Of a DNA stretch of 34,492 nucleotides, positions 1 to 9,816 are shown piece by piece. The notes below the pieces were generated by a model. The model was not told the origin of the DNA. It worked only from the letters and a program-made list of their open reading frames with translations, and did not search any database. The position numbers were made by a program, and so were the translations under genes. The stretch is from Microcaldota archaeon (GTDB lineage: Archaea; Micrarchaeota; Micrarchaeia; Norongarragalinales; Norongarragalinaceae): contig JACRGH010000064.1 in the NCBI GenBank assembly GCA_016212375.1, positions 1-34,492 on the forward strand, read 5' to 3'. How positions within the stretch are numbered: position 1 is the first letter of the stretch; the number at the start of each line of letters is the position of its first letter.

Positions 1-199
1 CGCCGAGTGCCAAAGCGGCTTTTTTCGCGGTTATGCGTCCGTAAGTCACGTTTCGTACAGCCCAACTGACTTGGGCGTTGGTTAATTTGGTCATAGCCAA
101 ATTAGCCGCCCAGGTGTGAAATAATTTCAGGGCTCTACAGATTTTGTTTTTTGTTTTGACTTTTACTGAGGTATTGTTGAATCCGTTATGTGGTCGAAT

Positions 200-1384
200 T
201 TAGTCGTCCTGGATGATGCCTAGGATTTCCGTTGCAAGATATATTCGGTATTTTTTCATTCCGCTGACTTCCTTTACGATTCCCGCCGGTTCCAAATCGC
301 GTTCGATGTGACGTTGGACGGTCTGGAACCCGTGGCCTAATTTCTTTGAAATTTCGGGAATCGTACAGATGATATTTTGAAAGAACTCATCCAAGATTCT
401 CTCCGAGGTTGCCGATGCTTTGGATTTACGCAACTGGGTGATGTATTGTTGCCTCAACTCGAGCAGTTTTTTTGTTTTTGTCAGTGAGTATTCCGATTGG
501 GCCTCTACTGCCGTCAAGAAAAACTCCAGCCATGGTCGGAAGTCTCCGGTTTGCCTGACGCCCATCATCCGGTTTTCATATTCGGTCTTGAATTTTTTGA
601 GGTAAGGGCTCACGTATAGTAGGGGTTGGCTTAACACGTCGTTTTTGACTAAAAACAATGGGATGAGCGCACGTCCGATTCTTCCGTTTCCATCGGTGAA
701 TGGGTGGATTGTTTCGAATTGGTAATGGATGAGTGCGGCTTGGACTAGTAAGGGCATATTCTGGTCCCTGTTGGCATATTGTTCGAATTCCTGCATTAAT
801 TGGTCCACTAACTCCGGAGCGGCGAAGATGAAATCGGCGTCTTCAATGCGGTGCGTGGGGCCGTGGAAATTCTGGACCATTTTGAACGCCCCGCGATCGG
901 GTGTGGGAATGTCTGTTCCGTCCAGGAGTATTTTGTGCATTTCCTGGATGAGGTGGGTTGTGAGGCCTTCTTTTTTCACGATTTCAAGCCCATAAATCAA
1001 TGCTTTGAAGTGGTTGTCCACTTCTTGGGCGTCTGCCCGGTTTTTGGGTTCACGTCCGGATTGGAATTTACGGACGTCGCTGATGTCGGATTGGGTGCCT
1101 TCGATTTTCGAACTATCGGTCGCTTCCTTAATCATGTATGGGTTGATGAGCAATTTTGGATTTGGTAGGAGCATGGCCGCGCCTGAAAGTTCCGACACTT
1201 TTCGGGTGGCCCGATCGAGAATGACGATGAGGTCTTGGTCGAACTCCAATTTCTTTGGCAAGGGCTTGGGGTAAAACGTAGGCTGGTTCTTTGAATTTAG
1301 TTTGGTCGTTCCTGCGGGATTGTCATACTGGCCCGGTTTGAACGCGTAGTTACTTGTCGGCATTCTATTATTAGGAATTGTCAA
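200..1384 (-). CDS. Fic family protein with C-terminal winged-helix-like region
   Basis: Fic motif HPFTDGNGRIGR; N-terminal inhibitory-helix type motif SSKIEG ((S/T)xxxE(G/N)); C-terminal HTH-like segment (TIPEISKKLGHGFQTVQRHIERDL). Confidence 0.93.
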   Translation of the reverse strand: MTIPNNRMPTSNYAFKPGQYDNPAGTTKLNSKNQPTFYPKPLPKKLEFDQDLIVILDRATRKVSELSGAAMLLPNPKLLINPYMIKEATDSSKIEGTQSDISDVRKFQSGREPKNRADAQEVDNHFKALIYGLEIVKKEGLTTHLIQEMHKILLDGTDIPTPDRGAFKMVQNFHGPTHRIEDADFIFAAPELVDQLMQEFEQYANRDQNMPLLVQAALIHYQFETIHPFTDGNGRIGRALIPLFLVKNDVLSQPLLYVSPYLKKFKTEYENRMMGVRQTGDFRPWLEFFLTAVEAQSEYSLTKTKKLLELRQQYITQLRKSKASATSERILDEFFQNIICTIPEISKKLGHGFQTVQRHIERDLEPAGIVKEVSGMKKYRIYLATEILGIIQDD

Positions 1385-1400
1385 TTATTTATTTGTTTTC

Positions 1401-1463
1401 TTTTGTTAGTTGTTCTTTTTACAATTAACAAAATTGGCTTATTTAGTGCTACAATTAACAAAA
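1401..1463. promoter_or_regulatory. Three copies of 13-mer ACAATTAACAAAA (two direct, one inverted with one mismatch) upstream of fic
   Basis: acaattaacaaaa at 1421-1433 and 1451-1463; ttttgttagttgt at 1401-1413. Confidence 0.55.
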
Positions 1464-1482
1464 AATTGGTTTTTGATACTAT

Positions 1483-1908
1483 TTAGCCGAATCTCTCGGT
1501 TTCCGTAATCTTCAACGTGGCCGGGCTAAACGTGCCTCCATAGCCCGTTATGAGCCCTTCGGCCTGCATCCCGTTCCCTAGGGCGATCTTGATCTTCTGT
1601 CCCGTCTTGCCATCTTCCAATGCCGTGGCAAATACGACGTCCATGACGGATTGCCGCTGGCCGCCTTGGACTTGTTCGCGCCGCAAGAATGCCACCATTT
1701 GGTCGCCTTGTTTGACTCCCCGGAGGTGGGGGTACGCCGCGGCCACGATGATGGAAATGCCCAAACTCAAGGCCACGAGTTTCCAGACGTCCGTCAGAAG
1801 GCCGAATGCGGTGATGCCGTGTGCGGCCAAGAAGCCGGACAGGCCGAACGCCACCAATGAGATGCTCAAAGTCAGCATCAGGGATTTGGAAAATACGCCG
1901 AGGTTCAT
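1483..1908 (-). CDS. Uncharacterised membrane protein (two predicted N-terminal TM segments plus soluble domain)
   Basis: Hydrophobic segments MLTLSISLVAFGLSGFLAA and LVALSLGISIIVAAAYP; clean ORF. Confidence 0.7.
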   Translation of the reverse strand: MNLGVFSKSLMLTLSISLVAFGLSGFLAAHGITAFGLLTDVWKLVALSLGISIIVAAAYPHLRGVKQGDQMVAFLRREQVQGGQRQSVMDVVFATALEDGKTGQKIKIALGNGMQAEGLITGYGGTFSPATLKITETERFG

Positions 1909-2079
1909 AACAATCTATTGCTCTGTTTGGTTTTTATTGAAAACGATTTGGCGCCAATTTGGCGATTTGGAGGCCGGTTTGGTCTTTCTTAATCGACTTT
2001 TTGGCCGACGTCGTATTTTTTTACCGTTTTCGTTTTGGAAAAAATTGAAAAAAGAAAAAAATTCAGTTGGCTTGCAACT

Positions 2080-4206
2080 TTACGCGTACTGCAAGTCCTT
2101 CTCACGCTGGCGCTTCTTCGTCAGAATGGGTGATAGGGTGACTAAGGCTTTTTCAAAGTGCACCGGTTCGACCGTCTTTGCCGCTTGGTTCTCACGTAGC
2201 GCAATCATGGCCGCTTCACGGCACAGGCCTTCCAAGTCCGCGCCTGAAAAGCCTTCGGTCTGGGCCGCAAGCTTCTGTAGGTCCACTTTGGGTCCGATGG
2301 GCATTGGCGCGGTGTGCACCTTGAGGATGGCGATGCGCGTTTGCTCGTCCGGTGCCTTGATTTCAATCAATTTGTCAAACCGTCCGGGACGCAACAAGGC
2401 CGGGTCGATGATGTCGATGCGGTTGGTCGCTCCGATGACCACCACGTCTTTGGCGTTTTTCATGCCATCCATTTCGGTCAGAAGAGAGTCCACGACTCGC
2501 GCTCCAACGCCGGAACCTTCGTCCGAACCGCGGATTTGGGCGATGGAGTCCAATTCGTCGATGAAAATCACGGTGGGTGCGGCCTGGCGTGCTTTGCGGA
2601 AGATTTCCCGCACGGATTTTTCGGCCTCGCCGACCCACTTGCTCAAAATTTCAGGGCCTTTGATGGAGATGAAGTTGGCCTCACTTTCGGTCGCCACGGC
2701 TTTGGCTAAAAGAGTCTTGCCGGTGCCAGGCGGACCATACAATAGAATCCCTCTGACGGGTCGGATGCCCATGCGTTTGAACACTTCCGGCTTTTTGAGG
2801 GGTAATTCGACGGCTTCGCGGATTTCGCGCTTGACCTCGTCCAATCCGCCGATTTCGTTCCAATGCACGTTGGGTACCTCGATGTACACTTCCCGCAATG
2901 CCGATGGCTGGATTTCGCGCAAGGCATTTTGTACGTCTTCGCGCGTCACTTTCAATTCTTCCAAAATTTTGGCCGGGATTTGTTCGTCTTCCAAATTCAT
3001 TTTCGGAAGCATACGGCGTAAGGCTTTCATGGCGCCTTCTTTGACCAGCGCATGCAAGTCCGCGCCGACAAAACCATGCGTCTGTGCGGCGATTTCGTCA
3101 AGCGACACGTCCTTGTTCAAGGGCATGCCGCGGGTGTGAATTTGTAACACTTCCTTGCGGCCTTTTTTGTCGGGAACTCCGATTTCGATTTCCCGGTCAA
3201 AGCGTCCCGGTCTTCGGAGAGCGGGGTCGATGCTGTTTTGGCGGTTGGTCGCGCCAATGACCACCACTTGGCCGCGGCTCTTGAGGCCGTCCATCAATGT
3301 CAGCATCTGGCTCACGATGCGCTTTTCGACCTCACCGGTAACCTCTTCGCGCTTGGGGGTGATGGCGTCGATTTCGTCGATGAAAATGATAGTGGGTGCA
3401 TTCTCTTCCGCTTCCTGGAAAATACCGCGCAGGCGCTCTTCGGCCTCGCCCACGAATTTGCTGACAATTTCCGGGCCGTTAATCGTAATGAAGTGCGCAT
3501 CGGATTCGGACGCCACGGCTCGTGCCAACAAGGTCTTGCCTGTTCCAGGCGGGCCGTAAATCAGAACGCCTTTGGGCGGCTCGATGCCCAAGCGTTCAAA
3601 CAATTCGGGGTGGCGCATGGGAAGCTCCACCATTTCGCGGATTTTCTGCACCGTGTCTTTCAGGCCGCCGATATCCTCATACGAAATGGTGTTGACTTTG
3701 CCCATTTCCTTGACCGGTTCTTCCTTGAGGATGACGTCCGTGTCAGGCGCTACGAGGAGCAAGCCGTTGGGAACGGTCTGGGCCACCACGAACGGGAAGG
3801 ATGTGCCGAAGATGTTGACCGAGAGGATGTCCCCTTTGGACAAAGGCTTGCCGATTAGGTTTTTCTTGACGTATTGGTCGAATCCGGGTGCGTAGCGGCT
3901 GTTCTGGTTCGGCGCGAGCACGATTTTCTTGGCGTTCTTGATTTCCGCCTTTTTGACCTTGACCCGGTCGCCGAGGGCCACGTTGGTATTCTGGCGTAAG
4001 ATGCCATCCATCCGGATGATGTTCAGTCCTTCATCCTGGGGATGGGCGGGCAGAACCAGTGCAGCGGTGGTTTTTTTCGCGGCAATCTGGATGACGTCGC
4101 CCGTGGTCAGATTCAGAAGCCGGCGGGCGTTGGAGTCCAGCCGTACCACCCGTTTGCCATAGTCAATCTGCATGGCTTCGGCTACTTTGAGTTCCAGTTC
4201 ATCCAT
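2080..4206 (-). CDS. CDC48/VCP-like AAA ATPase
   Basis: Double-psi-barrel-like N-domain and two AAA domains, each with GPPGTGKT and [16 protein letters not shown]. Confidence 0.97.
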   Translation of the reverse strand: MDELELKVAEAMQIDYGKRVVRLDSNARRLLNLTTGDVIQIAAKKTTAALVLPAHPQDEGLNIIRMDGILRQNTNVALGDRVKVKKAEIKNAKKIVLAPNQNSRYAPGFDQYVKKNLIGKPLSKGDILSVNIFGTSFPFVVAQTVPNGLLLVAPDTDVILKEEPVKEMGKVNTISYEDIGGLKDTVQKIREMVELPMRHPELFERLGIEPPKGVLIYGPPGTGKTLLARAVASESDAHFITINGPEIVSKFVGEAEERLRGIFQEAEENAPTIIFIDEIDAITPKREEVTGEVEKRIVSQMLTLMDGLKSRGQVVVIGATNRQNSIDPALRRPGRFDREIEIGVPDKKGRKEVLQIHTRGMPLNKDVSLDEIAAQTHGFVGADLHALVKEGAMKALRRMLPKMNLEDEQIPAKILEELKVTREDVQNALREIQPSALREVYIEVPNVHWNEIGGLDEVKREIREAVELPLKKPEVFKRMGIRPVRGILLYGPPGTGKTLLAKAVATESEANFISIKGPEILSKWVGEAEKSVREIFRKARQAAPTVIFIDELDSIAQIRGSDEGSGVGARVVDSLLTEMDGMKNAKDVVVIGATNRIDIIDPALLRPGRFDKLIEIKAPDEQTRIAILKVHTAPMPIGPKVDLQKLAAQTEGFSGADLEGLCREAAMIALRENQAAKTVEPVHFEKALVTLSPILTKKRQREKDLQYA

Positions 4207-4431
4207 AGAAAAGCGCCACCACGGTTTTGGCTCCGTTATCCACGTTACCTTTTAACCACGTTATTGTATATCCAAGCATCTTATTAATTTTGATTTTTTG
4301 TGCCGGTTGGATTCCCCCACGACGCCGGCGTATAAAAATGAACCGGTTTTCTCAATCTTGGGTGGCCGTTTGGTTCTTGCTTTACCGCTGGCACGTTCGG
4401 TTTTCCGTTTTCTGGCAATGATATGTCGGCT

Positions 4432-4923
4432 TCAATGGACTTTTGAGAAAAATCCGCCTTCCAGGTTCTTTTTGACGTTTCCCGCGGCAAAGCATTGCCC
4501 GTTCATGGCTACATAGACGCCCGTCGGAAGCGTTTGGACAAAGGCCAATGCGCAACCCAAATTGAACAAACCGTCGGATGAGCCGAAGGTGTAGGGGATC
4601 ATGGCGCCGGTAATCACGATGGTTTTGTCCGGCACGCGTGACGCGAGGTATTCGGCCGTCTTGTCCATGGTGTCGGTGCCATGGGTGATGACAATCTTGG
4701 TTTCGGTTGCCGCTTTGCAATAGTTGGCGACGATTTCGCGGTCAGCGTCATTCAATTCACGGCTGTCTTTGAGCATCAACGTGACGACTTCCACGTCCAA
4801 CCGGTTTCTGCCCTGTTTGAGCACGCGTGGAAGCTGGGTTTCCCCAAACATGAGGACTTGTTTGTTTTCGTCGTACACTTTATCAAAGGTGCCGCCGGTG
4901 ATGAGGATTTTGATTTTGGGCAT
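4432..4923 (-). CDS. Short asparaginase-domain protein (N-terminal domain only)
   Basis: KILITGGTFDKVYDE and VITHGTDTMDKTAEYLA motifs of L-asparaginase; only 163 aa. Confidence 0.88.
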   Translation of the reverse strand: MPKIKILITGGTFDKVYDENKQVLMFGETQLPRVLKQGRNRLDVEVVTLMLKDSRELNDADREIVANYCKAATETKIVITHGTDTMDKTAEYLASRVPDKTIVITGAMIPYTFGSSDGLFNLGCALAFVQTLPTGVYVAMNGQCFAAGNVKKNLEGGFFSKVH

Positions 4924-5001
4924 TGTGGTTTTTCAGCTCGGTTACGGCTCGGTTTTGAGCACAATTGCCATTCCGTGTTATTGGTTTTGTTTTCGGACTT
5001 T

Positions 5002-5979
5002 TTACGCCTTCTTCTGTCCCGCCAGGACCAATTGCGCCAACAGCGCTTCCAGTTGGATGCGCTCATCGGCCCCTTCGGACAGGCGGAAGGAATATTCGCC
5101 CACGCGGTCGACCAGGTGCACTTTGATGCTGTCCGGCACGTCCATCGCAATCACTTCGCGATAAATCTGTTTGATGACGTCCTCGCCCGACAAGCCGTAG
5201 GTGATCATCAATTGGTCCAATTTTGTGCGGCTTTCCGAGAACTTGCCACTCCATGCCAGCATGACCATTTCCTGCACTTCCTTGGGTCGTGCCTGCGAGG
5301 AGACTTTCAAAATGTCGTCTTCCGTTACGCTTTTTCCCATGGCGCCTGCGGCTTGCAACACGTTGAGAACCCGACGAGCATCGCCTTGGGCAACCGAGGC
5401 AATCGCGGCCGCGGCGCCTTTCTGAAGCGTGAGGCCTTCAGTTTTTGCGACTTTTTCCGCCAATCCCAGGCTTTCCTCTTGTGTCAGCGGCATGAAGCGG
5501 AACACGGCGCAACGGCTTTGGATGGGCTCGATAATCCGGGAGGAATAATTGGCATTTAGGATAAAGCGGCACGTTTTGGAGAATTGTTCCATTGTTCTTC
5601 GAAGCGCTTGTTGGGCGTCTTGCGTCAGGGCGTCGGCTTCATCGAGGAAGATTATTTTGAATGGGACGTCTTGAAGAGCCATCGTCCGTGCGAAATCCTT
5701 GACTTTGCCGCGGATGACGTCAATGCCCCGTTCGTCGCTACCGTTTAATTCCAAGAAACTTCCTCGAAAATCATCGCCAAATAGTTCGCGGGCCAATGCC
5801 AACGCCGTGCTCGTTTTTCCGCAACCGGGGGGGCCCGCATATAACATGTGCGGCACGTTTTTGGCCTTGACGTACGCCTGCAACCGCGAGACGGCTAAGG
5901 TCTGCCCGACGACGTCGGACAATTTCTGGGGCCGGTATTTTTCGACCCACGGGATGTAATCGGTTGGCGTTTCGGTCAT
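5002..5979 (-). CDS. Replication factor C small subunit (clamp loader)
   Basis: PWVEKYRPQKLSDVVGQ, GPPGCGKTSTALALARELFG, FLDEADALTQDAQQALRRTME, NYSSRIIEPIQSRC. Confidence 0.97.
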   Translation of the reverse strand: MTETPTDYIPWVEKYRPQKLSDVVGQTLAVSRLQAYVKAKNVPHMLYAGPPGCGKTSTALALARELFGDDFRGSFLELNGSDERGIDVIRGKVKDFARTMALQDVPFKIIFLDEADALTQDAQQALRRTMEQFSKTCRFILNANYSSRIIEPIQSRCAVFRFMPLTQEESLGLAEKVAKTEGLTLQKGAAAAIASVAQGDARRVLNVLQAAGAMGKSVTEDDILKVSSQARPKEVQEMVMLAWSGKFSESRTKLDQLMITYGLSGEDVIKQIYREVIAMDVPDSIKVHLVDRVGEYSFRLSEGADERIQLEALLAQLVLAGQKKA

Positions 5980-6056
5980 GCTTTTTTCGCTCTTCGCTTT
6001 CGCGGGAATTTCATTGCCGGCGGCAACTTAAAAAGCCATCTTTGTGTAAGCGCATC

Positions 6057-6377
6057 ATGATGATTGTGACGAGCGAAAACGTGCCCGGCCAAAAAATCGA
6101 CGGCTATTGCGGCATCGTCTGGGCCACTACTGTGCGCTCGCGCCACTTGGGCCATGATGTGTTGGCCATGCTCAAAAGCTTAAAAGGCGGCGACATCCGC
6201 TCTTACGAACAGATGACGGACACGGCCCGTGCCGACGTCTTGAAGAAGCTGGAACATAATGCCAAGGAAATGGGGGCCAATGCCGTGGTGGGCATGCGGT
6301 TTGGCACGACGGCCGTGATGCCGGGCACCATTGAAGTCTACGCGTATGGAACCGCGGTAAAAGTCAAGAAAGGATAA
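6057..6377 (+). CDS. YbjQ/UPF0145-like heavy-metal-binding-domain family protein
   Basis: IVTSENVPGQKIDGYCGIVWATTVRSRHLGHDVLAMLKSLKGGDIRSYEQMT...ANAVVGMRFGTT; start taken at the internal ATG rather than the ORF-track start. Confidence 0.88.
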   Translation: MMIVTSENVPGQKIDGYCGIVWATTVRSRHLGHDVLAMLKSLKGGDIRSYEQMTDTARADVLKKLEHNAKEMGANAVVGMRFGTTAVMPGTIEVYAYGTAVKVKKG

Positions 6378-6429
6378 TTGTGTTTTCTTATCTTGCTATT
6401 TTTTCTTTTATTTTCTTTTCCCATTTGCT

Positions 6430-7548
6430 TTATTTTTCGTTGAGTTTTTTCCACGCGTCTTGTGCGTCGAAAAAGCGTTGGACGTACTTTTCCAAATCCG
6501 GCACGATTGCGTCTTTTAGGCCCATGTGGACGAACCGGTCGTATTGCAGTTGCAATTCCGGCTCTTTCAATGCGGCCATGGCCTCATCCAGCGGTTTTTG
6601 TTGTTCCCGGCGCAAGGCGGTCTTTTCCGGGTTGAACTGCTCGTGCAAGTCTTTCGGTGCCGTCTTGCACGCCGTTTTGATTTGGTCCGGACCGGGGTGG
6701 TCGCCGTATTTTTCCAAAGCGTATTGGACGCTTTTGCCGATGCAGGCGCCTTGAAGCGCGTTGAGGTAATAATCGACCAACGTGGTGACCGGACCTGCGT
6801 GCGGTTTGTGCACGCCAACTGGCGCTTCCGGTAAAAAAGGCATGAACGCATTTTCTTGGACAAAATGCTTCGCTAAAATGCAGTACATGCCGTCTTCCAT
6901 GCGGAAACGGCTGGGATAAAAGCAATACTTTTTGGCCGCATCCAAGGCAACGCCCAGGCAGCCGCCGCTGTACCCCTCCACGGACGGCGACCACTCGTCC
7001 GACAATCCGCAGAAGCCCTCGCGGGCTTTTGCAACGGCTTGCATCCGGCCCAGTTTTCCCTCGGCAAAATCGCTCAGCGCGCGGTGGACCTTGTCCATCA
7101 AAAAAACGGCGCCGGTGCGCTTGCCGGCGTAGGCGCCGACCACGATTTTGTGGCTTTGAAAATGAGTCCGGAACCTGGAGAAAAGCGTATCCGTTGGAAT
7201 CACGTCATCGTCCAAAAATACCGCGTGTTTTCTTTGGTGCACGGCGTGTTGCAGGATGGTGTTCCGCGGTCCGCCGAACGGGCCGTCAAACAGGAACCTA
7301 AATTCCGATTTTTGCGCGGCTTGGTGCGTTTTTTCATCCAACACGGTCACGTTGGTATCAAATTTTTCGGACGCGTGGGTGGCAAAGGCTTGGTTTTGTT
7401 CGGCCTGGCCGCTGCCGTCCACGACGAGGATGTCCGCCGCGATATTTTCCTCTTCCAAGGCGTTCAGGACGTTCAGAAGGCAGGTGCGTAGCCGGTGGGT
7501 GCGGTTGGAGGGGATGCCGACCAAGATGCCGGTTGGTTTTTTTTCCAT
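6430..7548 (-). CDS. Glycosyltransferase family 2-like protein
   Basis: VGIPSNRTHRLRTCLLNVLNAL, VFLDDDVIPTDTLFSRF (DxD-like). Confidence 0.65.
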   Translation of the reverse strand: MEKKPTGILVGIPSNRTHRLRTCLLNVLNALEEENIAADILVVDGSGQAEQNQAFATHASEKFDTNVTVLDEKTHQAAQKSEFRFLFDGPFGGPRNTILQHAVHQRKHAVFLDDDVIPTDTLFSRFRTHFQSHKIVVGAYAGKRTGAVFLMDKVHRALSDFAEGKLGRMQAVAKAREGFCGLSDEWSPSVEGYSGGCLGVALDAAKKYCFYPSRFRMEDGMYCILAKHFVQENAFMPFLPEAPVGVHKPHAGPVTTLVDYYLNALQGACIGKSVQYALEKYGDHPGPDQIKTACKTAPKDLHEQFNPEKTALRREQQKPLDEAMAALKEPELQLQYDRFVHMGLKDAIVPDLEKYVQRFFDAQDAWKKLNEK

Positions 7549-7589
7549 GGTTCAATTGCGCTCCTTGGCGTTTTTGGATGTTGCGATTC

Positions 7590-8216
7590 TTAGCGTTTTT
7601 CTTCGATGGGTCCGTGCCCCGGCGCCAACAGCTTGAAATCCAAGCCGTCTATTTTTTCCAGGCTTTTTTCCAACTCCTCGGCGTTCCCGCCCCAAAAATC
7701 GGTCCTTCCGACCCCGCCGTCCGCGAACTTGCAGTCGCCCGAAAACAGGATGCCCCGCTTTTCGTCAAAAAACGAGACGGAACCGGGGGTGTGGCCGGGA
7801 GTTCGGATGATTTGGAGTTTGAACTCGTGCCAGTGGATGGCCTCGAAGGCAACGTCGCTTTTGCCGATTTTTTGGCCGGCGTCAAACGGTTTGAAAAAAT
7901 CGGGTTTCTGGATGTTGACCCATTCGGCGTTCAGCTCGTGGATGACGTCCAAATCATCCTTGGCCATCTGGCCGCCCCATTTCGCCTTGATTGCCGCTTG
8001 GACGTGGTCGAAATGGCCGTGCGTGAAAAAAACGGTTTCAATCGGTTTGCCCAGATGCGCGACGGCTTCACGGACGCGGTTGGCATCGACGCCGGAGTCA
8101 ATCAGCGCCAACGAATCTTTGCCTTCCAGGACGTAGACGTTGGAGCAGACTTTGGGGTGGGTGTCGCCGGAAAGCAACCAACCGCCTTCTGCAATGCGTT
8201 GAAGGCGGTCGTTCAT
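7590..8216 (-). CDS. MBL-fold metallo-hydrolase
   Basis: FTHGHFDHV, TPGHTPGSVSFFDEKRGILFSGD, APGHGP; start placed at MNDRLQRI, since upstream codons overlap another gene. Confidence 0.92.
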   Translation of the reverse strand: MNDRLQRIAEGGWLLSGDTHPKVCSNVYVLEGKDSLALIDSGVDANRVREAVAHLGKPIETVFFTHGHFDHVQAAIKAKWGGQMAKDDLDVIHELNAEWVNIQKPDFFKPFDAGQKIGKSDVAFEAIHWHEFKLQIIRTPGHTPGSVSFFDEKRGILFSGDCKFADGGVGRTDFWGGNAEELEKSLEKIDGLDFKLLAPGHGPIEEKR

Positions 8217-8274
8217 CGGGTTTTCACTGCCGTAGTAAAAATAAAGGGCCCGGTTTTCGGGCTTTTTAATTGGC

Positions 8275-8499
8275 TTAGATGCGCACCGGCGCCACGGCCG
8301 GCTTTTGAAATTTCTTTTGGGTGCGCTTGTTGGTCCAGCAGTCCTTGCAAATGACGCGGCGTTCCGTCTTGGTCGCGGTGGCCGAGGATTTGATGCAGTA
8401 TTTGCAGACTTTTTTCTTGCAGTAGGTGCAGATTTCAAAGTAGTAATCTTCTTTTCCGCAACGGTCGCACTTGTTGGACGGCGCTTTTTTCAAACTCAC
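8275..8499 (-). CDS. Small zinc-binding protein with four CxxC motifs
   Basis: CDRC, CTYC, CKYC, CKDC in about 50 residues; start (GTG/TTG) uncertain. Confidence 0.7.
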   Translation of the reverse strand: MSLKKAPSNKCDRCGKEDYYFEICTYCKKKVCKYCIKSSATATKTERRVICKDCWTNKRTQKKFQKPAVAPVRI

Positions 8500-8732
8500 A
8501 CACCTCAGGATAATGGCAAAATAAATGAACAATCGGCCGTTCAGGTAAGACCTGGCGGCTTAGCATATATTTGCGGAATTTCTTCTGGAAAGGCGGCCTT
8601 AAAAAGGTTTCAAGGCGGTCAAAATGCGCCCGGGTTGGTTTGGCAGTGGGTCGGAATGGTTGCGTTTTTGCCTTGGCTCCTTGTTCCCACGCATCGAAGC
8701 CGTTTAAAACCCGTTTGCCCCAAAAAAGCCAT

Positions 8733-9491
8733 ATGCCTGCAACGCACGCCGACAACGTCCTATCCCATACGGCATCCGCCTACGGCAAAAACGGCAAACT
8801 CATCCTGTTTTTCTCCGTCCCATTCTTGGTCGCGGTTCCGTTATTGTCCCTTTTACCGACGTTTTCCACCCTCGGCGGCATTTTCCTGCGATTCGGCAGC
8901 ATCTCGGGCAACTTGACCCTTCCGGAATTCGCCTTCATCGCCGCCGTTTTCCTGGTTTCTTTGCTTTTGTCCAGTTTCGCCATCGCCGCCATCAACATCG
9001 TCATCCGCTCGCAACGAACGCTGAACCTCATGACCCGGAGCGAAGCGTCCCGCGTGGAGCACGCCACCTTCCGGCTGTTCTTCGTGTTATTGGCGGCAAC
9101 CGTAGTAATCTTGGCCGCCAACTTGCTTTTGCTGGATTTGCACGTGACGGTTTCCGGCAAAGTAGTGCCCATCCAGCCGCTTTTGGGCAGTTTTGTTTCC
9201 CTCATCGTCAGTGCTGCTATTTTGTTCGTGCCGCAAGCCATCGCGGTGGACGATGCCACGGTTCCGCAAGCAATCAACCGTAGCATCTCGTTTGCCACGC
9301 ACAAGCCCAAATACTTCGTGCTGTTCTTGTTAGGCGGCGCTTTGTTGTTGGTCCTCAATGACGCCTTGTTTTTGACCGTTATGCCAAACCAGGCGCGTTT
9401 GGCATCCTTGCTTGTGACGGCCTTTCTGATTGTGCCGTTTTTGGAAGTCGTCAAGACGCAGATTTACTTGAGCAAGTATACGCTGATTTGA
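8733..9491 (+). CDS. Multi-spanning membrane protein, uncharacterised
   Basis: Several hydrophobic segments (LILFFSVPFLVAVPLLSLLP, FAFIAAVFLVSLLLSSFAIAAINIVI etc.); start at ATG 8733. Confidence 0.75.
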   Translation: MPATHADNVLSHTASAYGKNGKLILFFSVPFLVAVPLLSLLPTFSTLGGIFLRFGSISGNLTLPEFAFIAAVFLVSLLLSSFAIAAINIVIRSQRTLNLMTRSEASRVEHATFRLFFVLLAATVVILAANLLLLDLHVTVSGKVVPIQPLLGSFVSLIVSAAILFVPQAIAVDDATVPQAINRSISFATHKPKYFVLFLLGGALLLVLNDALFLTVMPNQARLASLLVTAFLIVPFLEVVKTQIYLSKYTLI

Positions 9492-9492
9492 G

Positions 9493-9753
9493 ATGCCCGT
9501 CGAAATCATCCGCGAAAATCTTCTTCCTTACGCCAATATCACCCAAGTGCGTCCGGATGGTCCGGACATCATCATCCATTACGCAAACAAGAGAAACAAA
9601 AAATTCAATCCGGCATCCATTCTGGTTTCCCTTGAGAAACGGGGCTGGATTGGCCATCATACGTCCAATGCCCATAACCTTGGTGGGATTATCCGGATTT
9701 CAATGAAACCGTCTCAAAAAATTCTCGATTCTCTTCTATCCTTTGTGGAATGA
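9493..9753 (+). CDS. Small uncharacterised protein
   Basis: 86-aa ORF starting one nt after the stop of the preceding gene, no competing ORF of better quality. Confidence 0.6.
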   Translation: MPVEIIRENLLPYANITQVRPDGPDIIIHYANKRNKKFNPASILVSLEKRGWIGHHTSNAHNLGGIIRISMKPSQKILDSLLSFVE

Positions 9754-9816
9754 GCCGTCTTGGCCCAATCCGACCTCCCGTTTTAAACGGTTTGGTCTTC
9801 TACATTCTACTCTTCC

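Noticed and set aside
1550-3139. 529-aa plus-strand ORF
   Set aside because: Antisense to cdc48 and the membrane protein gene; composition typical of shadow ORFs in this G+C-rich genome.
7590-8438. N-terminal extension of the MBL hydrolase ORF
   Set aside because: Overlaps the 8-Cys protein gene in another frame and is low-complexity; MNDRLQRI at 8216 fits the family start.
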